A stretch of DNA of 64,000 nucleotides. Origin: Flabesymbios commensalis (Eukaryota > Annelida > Polychaeta > Terebellida > Flabelligeridae). The stretch is from the NCBI GenBank assembly GCA_964017125.1, contig OZ024915.1, positions 72,670,032 to 72,734,031 of the forward strand, read 5' to 3'. Shown in pieces: positions 31,980 to 43,404 of the stretch. Each line of letters starts with the position of its first letter. Position 1 is the stretch's first letter. The notes below the pieces were generated by a model, which saw only the letters and a program-made list of their open reading frames with translations, was not told the origin of the DNA and ran no database searches. The translations under genes were made by a program, and so were the position numbers.

Positions 31980-32310
31980 CACGGAGCCCTGGTGTAGTGG
32001 TTAAAGCTGCCTACTTGGAAAGTCTTCCTGCTTGGAGATCGCGTGTTCGAACCCCACTCTAGCCTTCAAGTTTCAAAGAAACAAAATAGTTCTTCCCCGC
32101 TCACTCGTACAGATGCAATACTGTGGGGAGCCTCCATGACCGACAGTTAGCGTGCTCGACCTCAGACCACAAGGGCTTGAATTTCAAGTCCTGTGTTCGG
32201 AGGGCGGTGTCATCTCATTCATGTCACCATCCTCAGGAGGTTCTCACGTCCTCCATACAGCTTACTCTACCCACGGGGAATTTTCTTCTGCTTCCCTTCA
32301 TAAGATGATG
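31980..32310 (+). mobile_element. Dimeric SINE, 3' end altered
   Basis: GGAGCCCTGGTGTAGTGGTT, AAAGCTGCCTACTTGG with a short internal duplication (AGTCTTCCTGCTTGGAGATC), head 2 GTTAGCGTGCTCGACC, core to GGAGGTTCTCACGTCC, after which the usual core end is replaced by unrelated sequence. Confidence 0.75.
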
Positions 32311-32937
32311 GATGGGTGCCACACGTGCCTTAATCAGAAAAAAACAGATGCTTTTTCATGACCACTTTCGCCCATTATACCCGCTTGCCTGAGCTTGTCG
32401 AAAGCTGACACCTGCATCAACCGTATACATAGGGGCAAATCAAATTAAATTGTAACTGGTTATCCAAATGTCACTTTAAATAATATTCTAGACAGCTTGT
32501 AAATGAGGCCGTAGCGTCATAAAATCGTTTCTGCTAGCTTGATCCTTAGCAGTGTCATACATTACACCATGCGGGATATAATTGGACTTGTCTTTCACTT
32601 ATATAAAATATGTGAACTAACAACATTATAGTTGCACAGTGCAATTTGGATATTCTATCAAATTTTCATACGTCTTAACCTTTTCATTTCATCAAGATAC
32701 TGTTCTTAAAGAATATTGCATAATTTTTAATTGTGATGTTGTAAAAAATACCTCCTCAACTATTATTTATTTCTATGATATATACATAATTATGACAGTT
32801 TAATAATTTTTATCGAATATAATGAGTGGATTTTTTTTCCACTCAAACGTCTCCTTATAATATTAACATAACAGTCACATAATTGCCTGATGTAAATCAC
32901 AATGCTACAAGCAGTCAATTGCAAGAAAACAAAGTAT
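32311..32937. other. No gene recognised
   Basis: AT-rich sequence; the CCTGAGCTTG...TGACACCTGC motif near 32390 recurs near 35780, so part is an old dispersed repeat. Confidence 0.4.
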
Positions 32938-33002
32938 CGGCCTTCGGCCACGGCTTTTTCCACAGCTAAGAATGTAGAGCTCCTCGGGCTTTATCCTATA
33001 CA
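32938..33002 (+). mobile_element. Family H right-end fragment
   Basis: CGGCCTTCGGCCACGGCTTT, TTCCACAGCTAAGAATGTAG, GCTTTATCCTATACACAAAC. Confidence 0.65.
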
Positions 33003-33164
33003 CAAACGGGCGATCAGACCTACCATTTTCTCTTATCCCGCACCCCGTCGTCCGTTCTTTGTTTCCTGACCTGCCCTTCTTTTTCTTGTCCGTACCCGCA
33101 ACCTCATTTTTGCATTCCTAGTATTCGTCTTGAAAAAAACGCTTTGAATTTAAAGGGTTAAAAA

Positions 33165-33350
33165 TGTTTTATCGGGTGTTAAAATCAAAACATGCCTCAG
33201 ATATTGAAACACGATATTCGTTGGTAGGCATACTTGAATTTCACAAATCCAAGTAATTGTCTGTGACTTGAAGCTGTGAACCGCGGAAGCGAGACACAAT
33301 TTCAAGCGATATAAAATTTAAATTTAATCGCTCAGAGGTGTAAGGGGTAC
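33165..33350 (+). mobile_element. Family F MITE, decayed
   Basis: CCAAGTAATTGTCTGTGACT, TGAAGCTGTGAACCGCGGAA, GCGAGACACAATTTCAAGCG. Confidence 0.6.
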
Positions 33351-33528
33351 ATTTCATATTATATTTTTATAACAATATGATTGAGAAATTTTATAAAATA
33401 CTACTTATCCTACTCAGTGTGTAGTTTTCTCATCGCAAGCGAAACTTCATGTCCTGTAATAAAATTAATTAAGGTCAGAGACCAGTTTGATACGTGTATT
33501 AATAGTTTTTTTGTCCATTATGTGGCAT

Positions 33529-33824
33529 GGGCGGGGAGGCCTAGGGTAGTGGTTAGCACCGCTGCCTTTCACACCAGAGTTCGTGGTTCGTTTCCCGGTC
33601 TCGGCAGTTTCAAAGAAACAAAATTGTTTTCTCCCCATCCACTCGTGGGGAGCTTCCGTGACTGAGAGGTAGCGTGCTCGGCCTCAGACCTACAGGGTTT
33701 GAACTTCGAATCCTGTGTTTGGAGGGCAGTGTCATCTCACCATCCTCAGGAGGTCCTCCTGGCCCAATTTAGCCTGTATGTGCACAAAACTGACCTAAAA
33801 CCCGATTCATCTCATTTCATTCTC
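33529..33824 (+). mobile_element. Dimeric SINE, full length
   Basis: Head 1 TAGGGTAGTGGTTAGCACCG and GTGGTTCGTTTCCC; head 2 CCGTGACTGAGAGGTAGC; core and ATTTC tail. ATTATGTGGCAT (33517) and ATTAGGTGGCAT (33825) form the target duplication. Confidence 0.85.
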
Positions 33825-33976
33825 ATTAGGTGGCATAATTTTAGAAAATCGTTTTTCTGAATTTATTTGCCATATTAAACGATTATTCTGATCAGAAGGC
33901 CAAGCTGACAAACACGATGCGATGACGGATTGTTGTTTTAATGTTATTAAACCGCTTATGATGCTTGTCCATCATC

Positions 33977-34197
33977 AACCCATAAAACACTGAAATACTT
34001 TTGTATAAACCACGGAGACCAGCGGGTTTTTGCAATTTGAAATCATCATCAATATCTTAGTTAGCTCTTTCCGTTTGATTTGAATACCTATTTTATGGGT
34101 CCACGGCCATTATAAATATATACTACTGTTTCAGTGCGGGGATGGACTTTAGACGTCAGATTGCCTAAAACGGTCACCGCACTGTAAGCTTTAAAGC
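33977..34197 (+). mobile_element. Family B MITE
   Basis: ACACTGAAATACTTTTGTAT, TATCTTAGTTAGCTCTTTCC, core reduced, right part CGGTCACCGCACTGTAAG ending at the TTTAA where family N starts. Confidence 0.75.
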
Positions 34198-34735
34198 AGC
34201 CCTTTGGGATGACATCAATTTTCGTTTTTAATTCCGCACTGAAGTAGTGTATCCGACGGATCATGTTTTTATTTATTTCAGAATTTTCATGTTTTTACAA
34301 ATATTTTTAATCAACATTTCTATGAAACCAGAAGTAACCCAAACAAACTATTTGTATACCTGAAGGACGATTGAAGGTTCTCACAGCATTGGGCCACATG
34401 CTGATGGCATCGGCCCAGCGTTGGGTAAACAATCAGTGCTGCAGGTGTGTCCTCCCGTGTCCTGACTATAAGACACCAATTAGCGGCGACTGCTTTGATC
34501 TTACCGTCTGATACGTGGGAATATGTGATGTAAAGTGCTGAATATTGCTGACTTGTTTTGTTTACATAGCAATATACGTCCTGGAAATACAACTATTTCA
34601 CTCTTTTTCGGTGCTTTCAAATTGTTTTTTGACTTTTTCGTATTTTTAGTTAAGATCAGTAGGCTATATAGCTTCATATAAATTAAATTTTCAAAATTGA
34701 CAACATTGAAAATGTCTCATCCCAAGGGGTCTCTT
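34198..34735 (+). mobile_element. Family N element, copy 1 (TTAA target)
   Basis: About 540 bp with inverted ends GCAGCCCTTTGGGATGACAT and CTCATCCCAAGGGGTCTCTT, flanked by TTTAA and TTTAA. It inserted at the terminus of a family B copy. Its interior includes a family A-like GGGCCACATGCTGATGGCAT segment. No coding capacity is visible. Confidence 0.85.
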
Positions 34736-34863
34736 TAAATCAACCATTAGTTAAATGTGTCACGTCTGCTATCAGGGCTATAGAGCTTAATCCATCCATG
34801 GATATTTTAATCTATTTGCCTTCATAAGTTGATTGATGAGTGTGTACGTGTCTCATAAGAACA

Positions 34864-34945
34864 GCCCGGCAAACACGAGACGGTGACCCTGTGTTGCTTA
34901 GATGTCAATCCGACGTTGAAGACGGTGGTCCGACTTTAAAAAGCT
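34864..34945. mobile_element. Family A fragment, left half
   Basis: CCCGGCAAACACGAGACGGT, GACGTTGAAGACGGTGGTCC; the right arm is missing. Confidence 0.6.
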
Positions 34946-34989
34946 GTATCTTTTTCTCGGGGAACCCGTTTTCATGAACACGTTCATCC

Positions 34990-35755
34990 ATGCTAAAATA
35001 AGCACTAAAGTCGTTTTAATCCATTTTATTAGCTGATAAAATTGCGTTATTGTTAAAGGGACCCCTTGGGATGAGACATTTTCAATTTTGTCAATTTTTG
35101 AAAATTTAACTTATGTGAAGCTATACAGCCTACCGATCTTAACTAAGAATACAAAAAAGTCAAAAAACAATTTAAAAGCACCGAAAAAGAGTGAAATAGT
35201 TTAATTTCCAGGTCGTATATTGCCATGTAAACAAAACTAGTGAGCAATATACAGCACTATAAACCACATATTCCCACGTCTTGGACGGGGAGATCAAAGC
35301 AATCGCCCCTAATTGGTGTCTGATTGGTGTCTTGTAGCCAGGACATAAGTTGATACACCTGCAACACTGATTGTCTGCCCAACGCTGGGCCGACGGCATC
35401 ACCATGTGGCCCAATGCTGTAGGAACATTTAACAGTCCTTAAGCAAGTGTTTAGGTGTACAAAAAGTTTGTTTGGGTTTTAAGCGGTTTCATAGAAATGT
35501 TGATAAAAAATATTTTTAAAAATCTAAAAATCCTGAAAAAAAAATCATGATCTTGGGGATACACTACTTCAATACAAAACTAAAAACGAAAATTGATGTT
35601 ATCCCAAGGGGCTGCTTTAAACAACAAGATTTTTTGTCTCAAATGAAACAAATATGACTAATTTTCACCCACTTGAAGTTGTGGGTAGCGGTAGCGAGAC
35701 ACAACTTTGAGTGGGTGAAAATTTAACTAAGATAACTTAGTGGGTAAAGGGTGAA
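34990..35755 (+). mobile_element. Family F MITE split by family N copy 2
   Basis: Left part 34990-35055 (AGTCGTTTTAATCCATTTTA) and right part 35616-35755 (AACAACAAGATTTTTTGTCT, TTTTCACCCACTTGAAGTTG, GTAGCGGTAGCGAGACACAA, TTTGAGTGGGTGAAAAT) are collinear with other family F copies; the break is at the TTAA that precedes ACATCAAGATTT in the family. Confidence 0.85.
35059..35612 (-). mobile_element. Family N element, copy 2 (inverted relative to copy 1)
   Basis: Begins GGGACCCCTTGGGATGAGAC and ends ATGTTATCCCAAGGGGCTGC, with TTAA on both sides. Near full-length inverted match to 34198-34735, separated by about 320 bp, so the two can form a long hairpin. Confidence 0.88.
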
Positions 35756-36462
35756 GCCAATAAAGCGTGTTCACACTTGCCTGAGCTTGACACCTGCCTT
35801 GAACTGATTCATCCAGGCAAATTCAAATTTAATTTGGCCACGTTAATCACACATCAACTTAACGTGATACATTGATATTTCAAATTCACTCCCATTCATC
35901 TTCCAGACAAAAAACGGGATCGTTATGTCGGCAGTTTTTACACGATGGATGTTAGGCTGACCAATTGTCATACCAAAATTATAGATGTGCTATATAATGT
36001 ATATTCTTGGTAATACATTATACCAAGTGAAAATAATTGGGCTTATGTTGCACATACCTGTACAAGCTAACAATCGCTGCACACAGTCAATTTATTCACG
36101 GCCTGACCATTTGTTGTTTTTATTTAGAGACTGATATTACGGAATTTTGCATATTTCGAAATTATAACCATGTGGTTGTAAAACATGTTTCCTCAACTAT
36201 TATTTATTTATATAATAACATATTTAGGGGAATATTAAGTATAAACATTTTCAACTCAAATTGCGTTTCTTTAATAACATAATATAACAGTTCTATATAT
36301 CGCTTGGTGAAAGACAAAATGTTACAAGCAGAATTTCATCGCAACACGCTGGTTCAGCATTATCTAAAATCTCTAACAGTTGACGCGTTGAGCCAGCCCG
36401 GAATTGTGTGTGGACAACGTGTTGCAAATTTGGATATCATAAGCTACATCATTATCAGAGCC
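35756..36462. other. No gene recognised
   Basis: AT-rich sequence; the frames at 36037-36282 and 36304-36609 have no domain signature and the latter overlaps a family G palindrome. Confidence 0.4.
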
Positions 36463-36563
36463 AATACTCTCGAAGCGATTAACCCACATCCAATTGGTCG
36501 AGATTGTCATCTCGACCAATTGGCTGCCGAAGATCTGGGTCCACCGGTTCGAGAGTATCGGCC
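36463..36563. mobile_element. Family G palindrome
   Basis: CAATACTCTCGAAGCGATTA at left, CCGGTTCGAGAGTATCGG at right, centre CAATTGGTCGAGATTGTCAT and its partner. Confidence 0.8.
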
Positions 36564-37138
36564 CAGACTAATAACGCAAATGATTTTGCAGAAGCGATCA
36601 CACGTGTGATTCCTTCTGTTGACCTTCTTATCAGACGCCTGGCCCCGTCTTCTTCACAGCACGGCACCGTATTCTGCAGGGTCCACTGGCAGCCTTGTTC
36701 TCCCAATCTGGCGCTCACGTCTTTATAAGAATGCTAATATTTTGCCCTGTCATTAGCTACGGGGCGGTACATATTGCGAGTGATTCAATTAGACGGCGGT
36801 AGACATTGGCGAGTGGGCGGAGACGCCGGTGCGTAATGGAATTAACTTGGGATAGGGAAGTGGTGACAGATTTAGTGAGGGGCTTTACGCCGTCTGGGCC
36901 GCAGAGAGACCTTGGAAAATATCACCTTGAGGATCGGCTGAGATGTGTGGAGAAGAAAGGTGATATATATTAGCTGTGTGCTGAAACAAGCCTTCTCAAA
37001 TTGCCAAACTGGGCAGTTGATATTTTCGTCCAGGCACATGTGTAAAGATGTAGGCCACGTGGGTGACTATTAGTCATATTTATGAAACTGGGGGCTCAAA
37101 TATGATTGCCTTGCGGAACAAAGACGAAGATCAATATG
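36564..37138. other. Single-copy segment of balanced composition
   Basis: Less AT-rich than its surroundings and free of the local repeat families. Frames of similar length exist on both strands (about 36479-36728), so I do not call an exon. A conserved non-coding element is possible but untested. Confidence 0.35.
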
Positions 37139-37139
37139 A

Positions 37140-37371
37140 TATTAACCTTTTCACTACCATACATGACGGAAATTTCCGTCGTCATTCGTCAATGAACGTA
37201 ACCATAAAATGACACAAATTTTCGTCAAATATATACTACATTTATGTATTTTTCGTCATTTAAAGCTGGAAATTGCGTTAGCAATTCCAGCTTCAAATGA
37301 CGAAAAATAGAACTCCTACACCAGTATATCTGGATCCTGGCATGCACTCCGGCCTGGAAGGCAAAGGGTTA
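37140..37371 (+). mobile_element. Family E MITE, both TTAA ends
   Basis: TTAACCTTTTCACTACCATA at left, AAGGCAAAGGGTTAA at right, central hairpin TTTTTCGTCATTTAAAGCTG / CAGCTT-type arm around AATTGCGTTAGCAATT. Confidence 0.8.
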
Positions 37372-37394
37372 AGAAACGGAATAAGTGAGTTAAT

Positions 37395-37600
37395 GGAAAG
37401 TAAAGTTATCGGGGCTTTAGGCCATTTTTGTGCACTTGCAAGCTGCTGCATGTAACGACATAACCTTCTGAGCATGCTGAAATTAATAATCAGATGGCAC
37501 ATCTCTCCAGATAGATATTCGAACCCTGGTGGTGAGAGATTGAACACGTCTTGGTCACAAGGCTATCCAATATCTATTATAAATTTACGTGTGGGTGGTG
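37395..37600 (-). mobile_element. SINE, diverged, head 1 mostly lost
   Basis: CGGGGCTTTAGGCCATTTTT, GTGCACTTGCAAGCTG, TATTCGAACCCTGGTGG on the + strand are the complement of core and head 2. Confidence 0.65.
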
Positions 37601-37769
37601 AAAAAACATGTTTTAAAACTTGAATAAGACGAGCCCATTCTGTAATTCTGCAGATTAGAGATCGGTGTATTACAGAAAATAATAATCGCGCATATCACTT
37701 TATATAGATAGGAGCTTTTGAATGAGATCAAATGAACAGCAACGTCAATTTTTCGGATATAAATGTAAT

Positions 37770-37920
37770 AATGTAATGTAATTTTAATGTCTTACAGTTT
37801 TGGGTTGTGGCAACGAGGCGCAAAAATTTATAGTAAAAATTCCAAAATTTAACATTAATTGATAAACTTGAAAGTAAGTAAGCAGTTACTGCTGTCAGCC
37901 TTTGCATGCCGGACCAGTGC
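37770..37920. mobile_element. Family F remnant plus family D half-palindrome
   Basis: GTTTTGGGTTGTGGCAACGA is a decayed family F loop; 37873-37915 reads AAGTAAGCAGTTACTGCTGT, one family D arm. Confidence 0.45.
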
Positions 37921-38029
37921 TATCTGCACTATTATACATAGCAAATACGAGAAGCGCTGTCGGCTGTAGACTGCCCTAACATAACTGATGATACCCCAAC
38001 GTAAAACCAGAATACATCTCATAATTCAC

Positions 38030-38178
38030 GCTTTAAAAGTGTCACGAATTCTGATTTTGCGTCCCATTAAAGTGTCGCGAATTCTAATTTTTCTTCCTAT
38101 TTAAGTGTCACGAATTCTGATTTTGCGTCCTTTTAAGGTGTCATGAATTCTAATTTTGCGTCCTATTAAAGTGTGACT
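38030..38178 (+). repeat. 33-bp tandem repeat, four to five units
   Basis: GTGTCACGAATTCTGATTTT GCGTCCTATTAAA recurs with GTC(A/G)(C/T)GAATTC at 38041, 38074, 38107 and 38140. Confidence 0.9.
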
Positions 38179-38655
38179 TTTAGCCCCAATGGTAGACATC
38201 TTTGTCCTCATTTACCCTGAGGCGAAATATCTCTACAGACACTCATTAAAAAATGTCATCTACATGCTGCCAAGTGATTGCATGAAGATAACAGAAAAAC
38301 AGTATGATGTGAATACAATATTCTGAAAAAAATATGTTTCCGTCCATACTGGACAATAAAGTAGGATGTAGTAGGATCTAACCCCACAGTACCTTCATAC
38401 ACTGTGACTTTTTTGCACCATACTGGGGTTTAATTTCACAAGCTCATTGTTGCTTATTGTTCGTTTCAAAGGAATTTACTAGACATTAGATAAGCTATGT
38501 ACCTATGCTTTGCCATTGCCAAACTGGTTCTGATCAAACACATGAAATATATATAAACTCGTTTCTACTTTTTGTGACTTTACCCCCACCCTCCCCTACA
38601 ATGCTCGGATTTATCTGAATATGATGTGAATCCACATCATAGGTCTATAACGCTC
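38179..38655. other. No feature recognised
   Basis: AT-rich single-copy-looking sequence; no open segment bounded by splice signals. Confidence 0.4.
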
Positions 38656-38888
38656 TGCAAAGCCAAAAGGCAGTATCTGCTTATTTGTGAAGTAAGCAGA
38701 TATTGCCTTTTGGATTTGCACGGCAGTATAAGTGTAAATGCAGTAACTGCTTACCTGTAGAGTAATCTGTTTCTTTGAGCTGCAGGATTCTTTTCTGCCA
38801 TCGAGTACTGGCATACTGACCGCCGTGCAAAGACAAACAGCAGTAGCTGATTACCTTAAAATTAATCAGTTGCTGCTGTATGCCTCTA
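38656..38888. repeat. Cluster of three family D palindromes
   Basis: 38656-38720: TGCAAAGCCAAAAGGCAGTA to its complement with CTTATTTGTGAAG at the centre. 38729-38775: one arm (GCAGTAACTGCTTACCTGTA). 38826-38888: GTGCAAAGACAAACAGCAGT to TGCTGCTGTATGCCTC. Confidence 0.8.
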
Positions 38889-39593
38889 CAGGGCAGAGTG
38901 CCACCGGGAGGTCCCATGAGATAGATTGACACATGTGTCCTACATTCCGCGGTGTCAGGCCGGATTCTACTTTTCCTGCTGATACTATTTTGGTATGACT
39001 CAGAGTCACTTACGATGCCTGGCGATAGTCATTGTGTCGATATTAAGCGTAAAACGTTCAATATTTTTCAGAATTCTTATCCAAATTTAATATACCTAAT
39101 ACCACCAGAATTAGTTGCATAGAAAACCTTACATTAAATTAATCCTTATAATCCTTAATCCTTAATCTCAAATCTTTGGTTTTATTATGCCTCCTACATT
39201 TATCTGAAAACTTTAATTTTATTATGCTTCTTACTTTTATCTGCTTATGTGACATTTCATTACCACATGAGTCATACATCCCTACTGCCATTTCCGCGCT
39301 CAATCTCTTGCTTGCATAATGTGATTAGTCAGAAAGTACTCGCAATAGAAAGTATGAGAACAGTAAATCAAAGGCCAGATCAAGTGTTTTGCGCAAGAGT
39401 ACAACAGTTTGGGTCTCATCATGTGACAGGCTGAACCACTCTTTGATTGGTCGAGGGTAGAATTCAAGACTTGGGACCGCAGTTTGGCATGAATTCACAA
39501 TTAAAATATTGCAAGTCTCCTTCCTTTATTTTAATCAACGATATTCAGCACACCAAATCGGTAGATGTATGTGATCATATCGTTTTTGGTAGT
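38889..39593. other. No gene recognised
   Basis: Contains a short imperfect repeat (TTTTATTATGCCTCCTACAT / TTTTATTATGCTTCTTACTT, about 39180 and 39217). The frames at 39249-39638 show no motif. Confidence 0.4.
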
Positions 39594-39676
39594 TCACCCC
39601 ATTCAGCGCGGGGACCGTCTTTATACGTTAGAATCTGACGTCTGTATACGTCAGATTCTGACGTATAAACTCGATC
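39594..39676 (+). mobile_element. Family B core palindrome
   Basis: AGCGCGGGGACCGTCTTTAT, CTGACGTCTGTATACGTCAG, then the complementary arm. Only the palindromic part of the element is present. Confidence 0.75.
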
Positions 39677-40900
39677 TATTTTGTTAATTTATTCATTAGG
39701 CTTTATATACATAAATATATACAATAATCGTACAAATATGGAATTGTAAGTAAAATTGTGTACATCAGGATGTCGAATACAGGTGACCATCACCCTAACT
39801 AAGTTCGACATACAGGATAACATTTATATAAATGGTAATTACACTTAAAAGTAAAACGATGCTATACATAATTTTGTTTGTCGCACTAAAACCAGAGGTA
39901 AAATAACTACATATTTGTATAAAAGCATCTTGCCGCCTCCGGTCTGACAGTCAGACCACTTGACAACATGTGTGCGTTGGATCTGTAAGAGCAGCATGAA
40001 TATTCAATATGACGTCACCGGTTTACTGTCTGTAGTGTGGAAGGTCACTTGTCTAGGTTATCTGAGTTAACAAGGGAGGAGGGGGTACGTATACCCATAG
40101 CACATTTGCGTGATATCAAGGAATCTGCCGGCACCAGACCACTTGATAGATAAAGATAGTATAAAAGTAGCAAACAACTCTCTCGAAAGCTTAGAAACTT
40201 TTAAAACAACTACAAGTAGAGCATTTTATTAAAAGCATGCAGTCTACACAATTTCATTGTTGTAGATATTTTCTTGACTGTGGAGCAAATAGAAGGTGAC
40301 CAGGGTGCTCTGAGCCACCAAACAAGTTTAGTTCATTATGCACCCCGCTGATAAGAGGGCCAAGTACCATATAATACAATAATAGTACAATGAAACAATA
40401 CTATTTTGAGAGTAATGATAAACACAATAAAACAAGCTTTGTGGTATTTAGTGGAGCCCTTTTACCATATATCTCGACAAGTACATAACGTTAGTCCCTT
40501 TAAAATAAAAGTATTTGATTAGTCTAAATTGCATCTGCTGGCGTCAGCTTGCAAAGCCGTCGCTCACCCGAAACAACCTATGAATACTATACTAGTCTAT
40601 GTTGGACTGGTGGCTCCTCGTCTGCAAAATACATTGTTATCAATACATGAGAAGCCTCCGTCATTCTTAGGAAGCATAGCGAAAAGCTTTCTCTCATCAA
40701 CTCAGCAATATAGGTTGCAGTAGTATATATCGATGATATGCCATGCATAGCCTATTGCATGTTGGTATAATTGGGTTACGGGCATACGGAAAGCTTTCTA
40801 ACAGAATATGGTATTGATATATGTTGATTAGAATTATGATCAGATGATAATTCAAATAACCCACACACGCCTGACATCCACAAGTACTTGTCTAGGAGCA
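39677..40900. other. 1.2 kb without a recognised gene
   Basis: AT-rich start, then a more balanced stretch (about 39930-40720) with one full TGACGTCA site at 40010 and a small open frame (40529-40723) without domain features. The segment could be an old retroelement 3' region, but I see no diagnostic motif. Confidence 0.35.
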
Positions 40901-40905
40901 AACAT

Positions 40906-41035
40906 TAATCGGGCACTGAAAGAATTAAAATATTTCTAATGGTCGTAGACCCATAACATAGGTATTCAAATGAATCGGAAAGAGCTAACTAAAACTAAAT
41001 CTATGATGATTTCGAATAAAAATTTACTTTGAACT
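40906..41035 (-). mobile_element. Family B MITE, partial
   Basis: CGGGCACTGAAAGAATTAAA, CGTAGACCCATAACATAGGT, GGAAAGAGCTAACTAAAACT. Confidence 0.75.
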
Positions 41036-41051
41036 CCCAGGGGACGATATA

Positions 41052-41300
41052 CAGGGCTGCTACAAAAAAACCTCACTTTTTACTGACTTTTCATTACTAA
41101 AATGGTAAGTATTCATGTCCCAAATCGTACGCAAAGTGGGCACAAATCAGTGGTGGATCCAGGATTGAAGCAAGCGGCGGCCGGGGTTTGGGGCTTGTCC
41201 CATCAATATTTTTTGGGTAAAATTAACTCAATTGAGGGAACGTTTTAAGACAATTGACTTTTTCATGACTTTTCAGGGTAAAATGTCGTGGCAACCCTGG
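41052..41300. mobile_element. Inverted-end DNA element (CAGGG...CCCTG)
   Basis: Ends CAGGGCTGCTACAAAAAAAC and TGTCGTGGCAACCCTG are imperfect inverted repeats, with ACTGACTTTTCATTAC and CATGACTTTTCAGGG as subterminal repeats. A CAGTGGTGGATCCAGG end of another element lies inside (41147). hAT-like ends are suggested, but no clear 8-bp duplication was found. Confidence 0.5.
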
Positions 41301-41367
41301 ATAGGCCTATATCGGAAAAACTGTACTTAAACCGAGGATTAGCTACAATAACCGATTAGCTACAAAT

Positions 41368-41405
41368 GCTTGGTCTCAAATTAACCAAATATGAGTACTT
41401 CTCAC
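41368..41405 (+). mobile_element. Family F fragment cut by a microsatellite
   Basis: CTTGGTCTCAAATTAACCAA and ATATGAGTACTTCTCACCTC match family F up to where its hairpin should begin; (ATTC)n takes over there. Confidence 0.6.
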
Positions 41406-41678
41406 CTCATTCATTCATTCATTCATTCATTCATTCATTCATTCATTCATTCATTCATTCATTCATTCATTCATTCATTTAATCATGCATTCGTTCGTTC
41501 ATTCATTCATTCATTCATTCATTCTTTCATTCATTTATTCATTCATTCATTCATTCATTCATTCATTCATTCATTCATTCATTCATTCATTCATATATTC
41601 ATTCATTCATTCATTCATTCATTCATTCATTCATTCATTCATTCATTCATTCATTCATTTATTTATTTATTGATTGAT

Positions 41679-41715
<37 letters not shown>

Positions 41716-41794
41716 TTTTATTTTTTTATTTTTTTATTCATTCATTCATTTATTCATTTATTCATTTATTCATTCATTCATTCATTCATTCATT
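41406..41794. repeat. (ATTC)n / (ATTT)n microsatellite
   Basis: Almost 400 bp of CATT units with an ATTT-rich middle (41660-41740). The 140-residue FIHS-type frame is a by-product. Confidence 0.98.
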
Positions 41795-42061
41795 ACCACA
41801 TCATGTAATATAAACCCTACCATTACCATATTTATAACACACACTACATACCCCCTCTCGCTTAAATCCGTTTTTATTTCGGCCGGAATGGTTATCTGGC
41901 CGTTGTGCCGAGATACGAGCAGGTCGAGATCACAGAGGTGGCGTTGATTTACACGCTCACCTGGGGGCGCTAAAATCGCCGATCTCACGAGGTATGACTG
42001 CCTTGGGCTCGCTGGCGCAATGACCGGGCGGTACAGCACCCCCTTTACCACCCTCTCTGGC

Positions 42062-42256
42062 TTACCACTTACAGCGATGAATTATTTGTGTATAAACCAT
42101 GGAAACCAAAGGGTTATTTTCAGTTTTAAATCATCATAAAGGTCTTAGTTAGCTCTTTTCGCTTTCAGTGCAGGGATTGTCTTTATAAGTCATAATCTGA
42201 CGTCTACAGACGGCAGATTGTGACGTATAAAGACGGTCGCCGCGTTGAAAGGGTTA
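42062..42256 (+). mobile_element. Family B MITE, near complete
   Basis: CCACTTACAGCGATGAATTA, ACCATGGAAACCAAAGGG, core TAATCTGACGTCTACAGACG, end CCGCGTTGAAAGGGTTA. Confidence 0.8.
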
Positions 42257-42507
42257 CGGCTGGGCAAGCGTCTGCAATGTTGGCCCAGTGCTATAACTGA
42301 CTTTACCCAGACATGGTTTTAGTGAGGGTGTAGAAAGGGGGGGGGGTATGAAATCCACGAGTATTTATGATTTAGAGACCAAGCCTGCCTGAGGGGTTGA
42401 CATGCGTGATTGCTCATCAGCGAGTAACAAAACGTTTCTGCACAACCTTAGCTATAAGTTGGGCCAACGGTCAACCAATGTCGGGCAATCATCTTCCATG
42501 AGTAGAT
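42257..42507. mobile_element. Family A remnants
   Basis: 42262-42300 (GCTGGGCAAGCGTCTGCAAT, GTTGGCCCAGTGC) and 42455-42485 (TTGGGCCAACGGTCAACCAA) are decayed cores; the rest is unassigned. Confidence 0.45.
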
Positions 42508-42716
42508 ATTCACTGCGTTGATCGACTTTTGACGTCAGAATCTGATGATTACGTCTAAAGTCTATCCCAGCGCTGAAACAATTAGCTATTTATAATAGCG
42601 GTAGACCTATAATTTATGTATTCAAATAAAGGGGAATGAGCTAACGGAGAAATAATTGATGATTTCAAATAGATCTCCATGGTTTATACAAAAATATTTC
42701 ATAGTTGTATGGGTTA
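42508..42716 (-). mobile_element. Family B MITE
   Basis: TTCACTGCGTTGATCGACTT, TTTGACGTCAGAATCTGATG, GTAGACCTATAATTTATGTA, end CATAGTTGTATGGGTTA. Confidence 0.7.
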
Positions 42717-43400
42717 TGACTGTAGTTTTTTCTACTGTTCACAGCCAGACAGTTGCATATAAGGCACAGCCATGCGGGAAATATCACCACAAGGGGTGAT
42801 AAAAGTGGCTGAGCTGATCGTAAAACCCCGCAATGCAACAACACATATGACGGATATAGACAGTACTGCTTATTGGAATCCGGCCGAATGTTATTGTCAT
42901 TCCCAGTTAAAGAGAAGCAGTGTATGATAGTGATAAATCGTGTGAAATGTAGAAAGGATCCGTTCGACAAAAATATTCTGGATTATACATAAATTGGGGT
43001 CTCATATATATTTGAGATTTTCAAATATTTTTGAGATAATAAATATATTTGAGATTTGAGACCTCTGTCACAATTCATGGTTCACGGGTCATAGGTCATT
43101 TAGCATAGGCTATTCTCTTTTTTCACACGTTTTTATTTTGAAAGTCAAAGCAAAGAAATTAAATTAAAAATAAATAAACGCTTTTCAACAAGCATTTGCA
43201 GTATTAACTAGTATTTTACATTTGTAGAACAGATGTCATAACCGCTGCTCCACTAATCAATCGGACAGTTTTTAATTTCTACGACTTTTTAATTGGTTTG
43301 GCAATATTGAAGTGTAATCATATTATTAAGAGATTATGGAGAGTTTGTGCTGGTTCCCATTATATATTATATATCCCTGACAGTTTAGTGTTGTACGTAA
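42717..43400. other. No gene recognised
   Basis: AT-rich; a local repeat TTTGAGATTTTCAAATATTT / TTTGAGATAATAAATATATT at about 43010-43060. Confidence 0.4.
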
Positions 43401-43404
43401 GCGT

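Noticed and set aside
36479-36728. Balanced-composition frames on both strands
   Set aside because: Equal length on opposite strands and overlap with a family G palindrome; cannot be told from chance.
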